From Labrys wisconsinensis (GTDB lineage Bacteria; Pseudomonadota; Alphaproteobacteria; Rhizobiales; Labraceae), in assembly GCF_030814995.1 (NCBI RefSeq), contig NZ_JAUSVX010000027.1:1-64000 (forward strand): DNA of 64,000 nucleotides, written 5' to 3'. A program made the position numbers and the translations under genes. The notes below the pieces were generated by a model. That model was given only the letters and a program-made list of their open reading frames with translations. It made no database searches and was not told where the DNA came from. Shown here piece after piece: positions 60,657 through 64,000 of the stretch. How positions within the stretch are numbered: the first letter of the stretch is position 1; each line of letters starts with the position of its first letter.

Positions 60657-61754
60657 ATGCCCAAGGTCCTGATTCCTGTTCTCATTCTTTCTGCCCTGAT
60701 CGGCTGGTCCTCCGCCCGCGCGGGGGAGGCCGCACGGCCATGCCATGTGTCCGCGCTGCAGCCGGGCGGCCGGGATAGTCCGGCTGCGGAGACGTATTCC
60801 GTCGGTGCGCGTCCTCTCGCGGTGGCGGCGCCGGAGCGCGGCGGCGTCATCGACGCCACGCTCTGGTATCCGACGGGATCGTCCGGTCGGCGCGTCGTCG
60901 TCGGTGACGATAGTCCCCTGTTCCAGGGCACTCCGGCCCTGGCGGACAGCGCGATCCGCGAAGGGTGCCGGCCCCTCGTGGTGTTGTCGCAGGGCGGGCT
61001 GCGGTCCGGCCCGAACATCGGCGCCTGGATGGCGTCGCGCCTGGCGGCGAAGGGCTTCGTGGTTGCGATGCTGCGTCAACCCGATCCGAGACATCTGACC
61101 GAAGCGCAGACGTTGCCCGAAATCTGGCTGCGCCCCGCCGACATCTCGGCGGCGCTCACGGCCATTCTGGGAAACGCCGATCTTTCAAGGCATATCGATC
61201 CCGATCGGATCGGCGTGCTCGGCTACCAGATCGGAGGCACCGCGGCGCTTTCTCTTGCCGGAGGGCGTCTGGATGCGGCGAGCGTCCAGGCTTCCTGTGA
61301 CGCAGGCGGCGTTGGTGTCGACTGCGGGAGATTCCGGAAAGCCGGCCTGGATCTGCGCACCATCGATGCGGAACGGCTCGGCCGCCCGAATGCCGATGCG
61401 CGCATCCGGGCGATCGTCGTCGTCGATCCCGAGTTCAGTCGCGACTTCACCCGGGCAAGCCTCGAAAACATCTCCATCCCGGTCAGCCTCGTCAATCTGG
61501 GCAGGCCGGAGGCCCTCTGGCCCGGTCTCGACGCTCAAGGACTGACCCGCTCGATCCGGCAGGCCCGCTACGACGCGATGCCGGACGCGACGCAGTTCAG
61601 CGCCTTTCCCTTGTGCAAGCCCGGCGCGGCCGACATCCTGCGCTCGGACGGCGAGGAAGCGATCTGTGATGATCCCCTGGGCGGGCGCGGTCGCGGGCAG
61701 ATCCATGACGCGCTTGCGCAGAGGGTTGCGGCAGCCTTCCGCTCGAGCTTCTGA
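60657..61754 (+). CDS. Dienelactone-hydrolase-like secreted protein (COG4188) lacking the catalytic triad
   Basis: The 365-residue protein has a signal peptide (MPKVLIPVLILSALIGWSSA, cleavage near RAGE). The alpha/beta-hydrolase fold of COG4188 follows, with GGVIDATLWYPT, RPLVVLSQGGLRSG and RIGVLGYQIGGTAAL. Typical members have LSHG, GxSxGG and an HF motif at these positions. Here the nucleophile Ser is Gln191 (GYQIGG), the oxyanion-side His is Gln (LSQG) and the C-terminal His looks like Gln (DATQFSAF). It is probably an inactive or repurposed hydrolase. Disulfide-capable cysteines occur in the mature part. The start follows no clear ribosome site. Confidence 0.78.
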   Translation: MPKVLIPVLILSALIGWSSARAGEAARPCHVSALQPGGRDSPAAETYSVGARPLAVAAPERGGVIDATLWYPTGSSGRRVVVGDDSPLFQGTPALADSAIREGCRPLVVLSQGGLRSGPNIGAWMASRLAAKGFVVAMLRQPDPRHLTEAQTLPEIWLRPADISAALTAILGNADLSRHIDPDRIGVLGYQIGGTAALSLAGGRLDAASVQASCDAGGVGVDCGRFRKAGLDLRTIDAERLGRPNADARIRAIVVVDPEFSRDFTRASLENISIPVSLVNLGRPEALWPGLDAQGLTRSIRQARYDAMPDATQFSAFPLCKPGAADILRSDGEEAICDDPLGGRGRGQIHDALAQRVAAAFRSSF

Positions 61755-61839
61755 CGCCCGATAGGGAAAAGCCGCCGCGGTCGTCCGGGCGCTGCCCCGC
61801 CGCAGGCTTCGCAAGCCGCATCGGCAGCGGCGCGCTCGA

Positions 61840-62418
61840 TCATCGACGTTCGATCAGCACCATCCTCAGAAAATCGAGAACGCGGGCGTCCAACGCGTTC
61901 TCCGCTCCGCCTTCCCGATGCGAGCAGCGAAGTCCCTGCAAGGACTGACGGTCCAGCCACAGGGCCAACTGGACGCCAATCACGGTCTTGCCCGCCACGA
62001 TCTCGACTTGCGACCAGGCGAACTTCCGGCCCTCCATTTCTCGCAGAGAGAGGGCGAGCGGCGGACTATGAGCCTCGACTTCCACCTGCGAGAAGAGGTC
62101 CCGGCGCTCGTTCATGACGCTGGCAGCCTGCCAGAGACTCAATTGTCCCAGAGGGAAACGAAGCGGATCGGTCAGGGCGTCGACGTCGAGCGCGCTGTCC
62201 GTCGGAGCCCGCCGACGGAAGAGGGTGCATTGGAGCGTATTGGCAGCGCAGCCTTCTCCTCGGCATGCGAAAATCAGATCCGTCTCCGATCCCGGGGATC
62301 CGGACGTTGCTGAGCTGATCGTCCAGCCGGGATAGTCCCGGTTCGGGACCTTGGCCTGGATCGGCGTGCTCATCAGGAGGAGGCATGCGAAGATGAATGG
62401 ACGTCTTCGAGGCGGCAT
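61840..62418 (-). CDS. Exported protein with C-x4-C motif, unknown function
   Basis: The 192-residue protein has a signal peptide (MPPRRRPFIFACLLLMSTPI, cleavage near QAK), then YPGWTISSATS, LIFACRGEGCAANTLQC and TLFRRRAP. The C-x4-C pair after an IFA strand resembles the motif of the three exported proteins in the purine cluster, and the sequence also has the flavour of IalB-type periplasmic proteins. The C-terminal half (RKFAWSQVEIVAGKTVIGVQ, LDRQSLQGLRCSH) is strand-rich with one more cysteine. The start at 62418 follows GGAGGGG. The function is unknown. Confidence 0.7.
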   Translation of the reverse strand: MPPRRRPFIFACLLLMSTPIQAKVPNRDYPGWTISSATSGSPGSETDLIFACRGEGCAANTLQCTLFRRRAPTDSALDVDALTDPLRFPLGQLSLWQAASVMNERRDLFSQVEVEAHSPPLALSLREMEGRKFAWSQVEIVAGKTVIGVQLALWLDRQSLQGLRCSHREGGAENALDARVLDFLRMVLIERR

Positions 62419-62476
62419 ATGCCCCTCCGGGATTGCCATCGGATCGAGACGGCGCGCCTCGCCCGCCAGCCCATAA

Positions 62477-62505
62477 GAAAAGCCCGCCCCGTTGCCGGGG
62501 CGGGC
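62477..62505 (-). terminator. Rho-independent terminator after the binding-protein gene
   Basis: GCCCGCCCCG/CGGGGCGGGC is a perfect 10-bp stem that on the minus strand is followed by TTTTCTT. It lies 23 bp after the stop of the gene at 62528. Confidence 0.9.
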
Positions 62506-62527
62506 CTCGTCGGGAAGAGATCGCCGA

Positions 62528-63643
62528 TCAGTTCTGGAAGTAGGTGATCTTGCCGTCGTCACCCTTCTTCCAGGTGTACATGACGTAGTCGACGGTGGTG
62601 CGGTCACCCTTCTTGTCGTAGGAGATGTCGCCGATCACGGTCTTGAAGACCTTGCCCGAATGCATGACGTCGGCGAGCTTCTTGGGGTCGGAGGACTTGG
62701 CTTCCGCCGCTGCCTGGGCGAAGATCTGCATGGCGGCGTAGGAATAGAGCGTATAGCCTTCCGGCTCGAAGTTCTTGGCCTTGAACTTGGCGACGACGTC
62801 AGCCGCGGCCGGGTTCTTGCGCGGATCGGGGCCGAAGGACATCAGCGTGCCGATGACGCCGTCGCCGCCGATGGTGGCGAACTCGTCGGAGGTGATGCCG
62901 TCGCCGGACATCATCACGGTCTTGAGGCCCTGGTCGCGCATCTGGCGCACGATCAGACCGCCCTCCGTGTGCAGGCCGCCCCACATCAGGATGTCGGCGC
63001 CCGACGCCTTGATCTTGGAGACCAGGGCCGAATAGTCCTTCTCGCCGGTGTTGACGCCCTCGTACAGCACTTCCTTGATGCCGTCGGCATTCATGAAGCC
63101 CTTGGCGGCGTCGGCCAGGCCCTGACCGTAGGTGGTCTTGTCATGGGCGATGGCGATCTTCTTGCCGGCGAAATTCGCCTTGGCATAGTCGGCCCAGAGC
63201 TTGCCCTGCTGGTCGTCGCGGCCGCAGGTGCGGAAGGCGTCCCACAGCCCACGTTCCGTCACCTTCGGGTTGGTGGCCGAGGGGGTGATGAACAGGATGC
63301 CGTTCTCGGCATAGACTTCGGAGGCCGGGATTGTGACGCCCGAGTTGAAGTGGCCCACCACCAGGGTCACGCCGTCGCCGACGAACTTGTTGGCGACCGA
63401 GACGCCCTGCTTGGGATCGGAGACGTCGTCGCCGGTCTCCAGCACGATCTTCTCGCCGTTGATGCCGCCGGCGGCGTTGATGTCTTCCACCGCCTGCTCG
63501 GTGCCGTTCTTGAGCTGGGCGCCGAAAGCCGCGTTCGGGCCGGTGATCGGGCCGGCCACGCCGACCTTGATCTCGGCATGGGCCACGCCGCCGAGGGCGA
63601 GGCCGGCAACCAGCACGGCGCTGGTCAACCAAAGTTTTTTCAT
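62528..63643 (-). CDS. Branched-chain amino-acid ABC transporter substrate-binding protein
   Basis: The 371-residue Leu/Ile/Val-binding-type protein has a signal peptide (MKKLWLTSAVLVAGLALGGV, cleavage near AHAEI). The fold segments are VGVAGPITGPNAAFGAQLKN, INAAGGINGEKIVLETGDDV, VVGHFNSGVTIPASEVYAEN, RDDQQGKLWADYAKANF and DYSALVSKIKASGADILMWG, with the ligand-site regions typical of LivJ/LivK. The start follows GGGAGAA. It ends in a strong terminator. The neighbour upstream is DUF6867, often in this transporter cluster; the permease and ATPase genes are presumably outside the window. Confidence 0.92.
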   Translation of the reverse strand: MKKLWLTSAVLVAGLALGGVAHAEIKVGVAGPITGPNAAFGAQLKNGTEQAVEDINAAGGINGEKIVLETGDDVSDPKQGVSVANKFVGDGVTLVVGHFNSGVTIPASEVYAENGILFITPSATNPKVTERGLWDAFRTCGRDDQQGKLWADYAKANFAGKKIAIAHDKTTYGQGLADAAKGFMNADGIKEVLYEGVNTGEKDYSALVSKIKASGADILMWGGLHTEGGLIVRQMRDQGLKTVMMSGDGITSDEFATIGGDGVIGTLMSFGPDPRKNPAAADVVAKFKAKNFEPEGYTLYSYAAMQIFAQAAAEAKSSDPKKLADVMHSGKVFKTVIGDISYDKKGDRTTVDYVMYTWKKGDDGKITYFQN

Positions 63644-63787
63644 GTGGTTCTCCCTGATGGTAACCGGAACCGCGGAAACGGCGCCGGGTCTGGCGGAAGC
63701 AATCACGCCTAGCCGTTCATTCTGCTCAGTTTGGCGTCATTGTCATCCGGATTCATGAAATTCGTCTGATGTTGCCTAACCTTGCCG

Positions 63788-64000
63788 TCAGCGCTTCGAG
63801 CGCCAGGCAAAGGGTCCCGCCGGCTCGAACAGCCACGTGTATTTCGACACCATCTGCTTGACGCGGGTGTAGCGGTAGCCGATGGCGCCGATGGCCTGGA
63901 CGACGACGAGGTCGACCAGGAAATAGTGCGGGGACAGGAGCGTGCCCTGGAACAGGGCCATGTGGATGAAGCGCACCGCGGCGGCGAGGATGACGAGATA
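63788..64000 (-). CDS. DUF6867 family membrane protein, C-terminal part (partial)
   Basis: The frame is open to the window end, so the start lies outside. The visible 70 residues (AAAVRFIHMALFQGTLLSPH, then YFLVDLVVVQAIGAIGYRYT and RVKQMVSKYTWLFE) match the C-terminal half of DUF6867, a small membrane protein that commonly lies next to branched-chain amino-acid ABC transporter genes in this order. Its function is unknown; it may be an accessory of the transporter. The preceding gene at 62528 is the matching binding protein. Confidence 0.85.
   Translation of the reverse strand, partial: YLVILAAAVRFIHMALFQGTLLSPHYFLVDLVVVQAIGAIGYRYTRVKQMVSKYTWLFEPAGPFAWRSKR

Overview
The window comes from a high-GC alphaproteobacterium of the order Hyphomicrobiales (Rhizobiales). 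The support is a GAAC-N7-GAAC LexA site in front of recA, the purB/DUF1476/purC/purS/purQ/purL/bolA/grxD neighbourhood, Omp25-type porin-like proteins, a DUF1476 F1-ATPase zeta-type inhibitor and a DUF6867 gene beside a branched-chain amino-acid binding protein. The genus cannot be fixed from sequence alone. No tRNA, rRNA, CRISPR array or phage was seen.

Bases 1-4750 are an accessory island. It holds the C-terminal end of an RHS polymorphic-toxin-type protein whose AT-rich tip resembles DUF4329, a small exported candidate immunity protein overlapping it by ATGA, an intact IS630-family transposase, an AT-rich orphan gene and a frameshifted IS3-type transposase remnant that abuts the next gene. 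Bases 4750-28085 are mostly core genome: a homodimeric pyruvate-dehydrogenase-E1-like enzyme with a divergent Lrp regulator and a palindromic operator candidate, bioY, class I fumarase, recA, alaS, icd, trmJ, murI, an FAD monooxygenase, rpsD, a GST, a LysR/EamA pair, grxD, bolA and purL.

Bases 28086-33314 hold four tandem outer-membrane beta-barrel genes. The spacers contain decayed copies of the purL 5' end, so the array appears to have grown by duplication of a porin-purL unit. Bases 33315-46203 carry the rest of the purine cluster (purQ, purS, purC, purB) interleaved with three small exported proteins that share a C-x4-C motif. They also carry sthA, an HpcH/HpaI-type aldolase, an ABC exporter, an FMN reductase, an RBBP9-like hydrolase and a phosphoesterase.

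Bases 46311-56372 look like one catabolic regulon: a TRAP transporter (fused DctQM plus DctP), a GcvA-like LysR regulator, a COG4091 SAF-domain oxidoreductase and a ribose-type ABC transporter (B, A, C). Three promoter regions here share the same module, GTTTAG-N27-CTGAATTGT overlapping a -35 (TTGTnC), then exactly 17 nt, then a TAnnnT -10. The modules face dctP, the oxidoreductase and the ABC operon, so the LysR protein probably controls all three. The substrate is unknown.

The rest (56409-64000) holds a membrane protein, a DUF2259 protein, rpe, a P1 peptidase, ccdA, a hydrolase-fold protein that has lost its catalytic serine, another C-x4-C exported protein, a branched-chain amino-acid binding protein and the end of a DUF6867 gene. 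A dispersed 105-bp intergenic repeat made of two palindromes occurs four times in the window.
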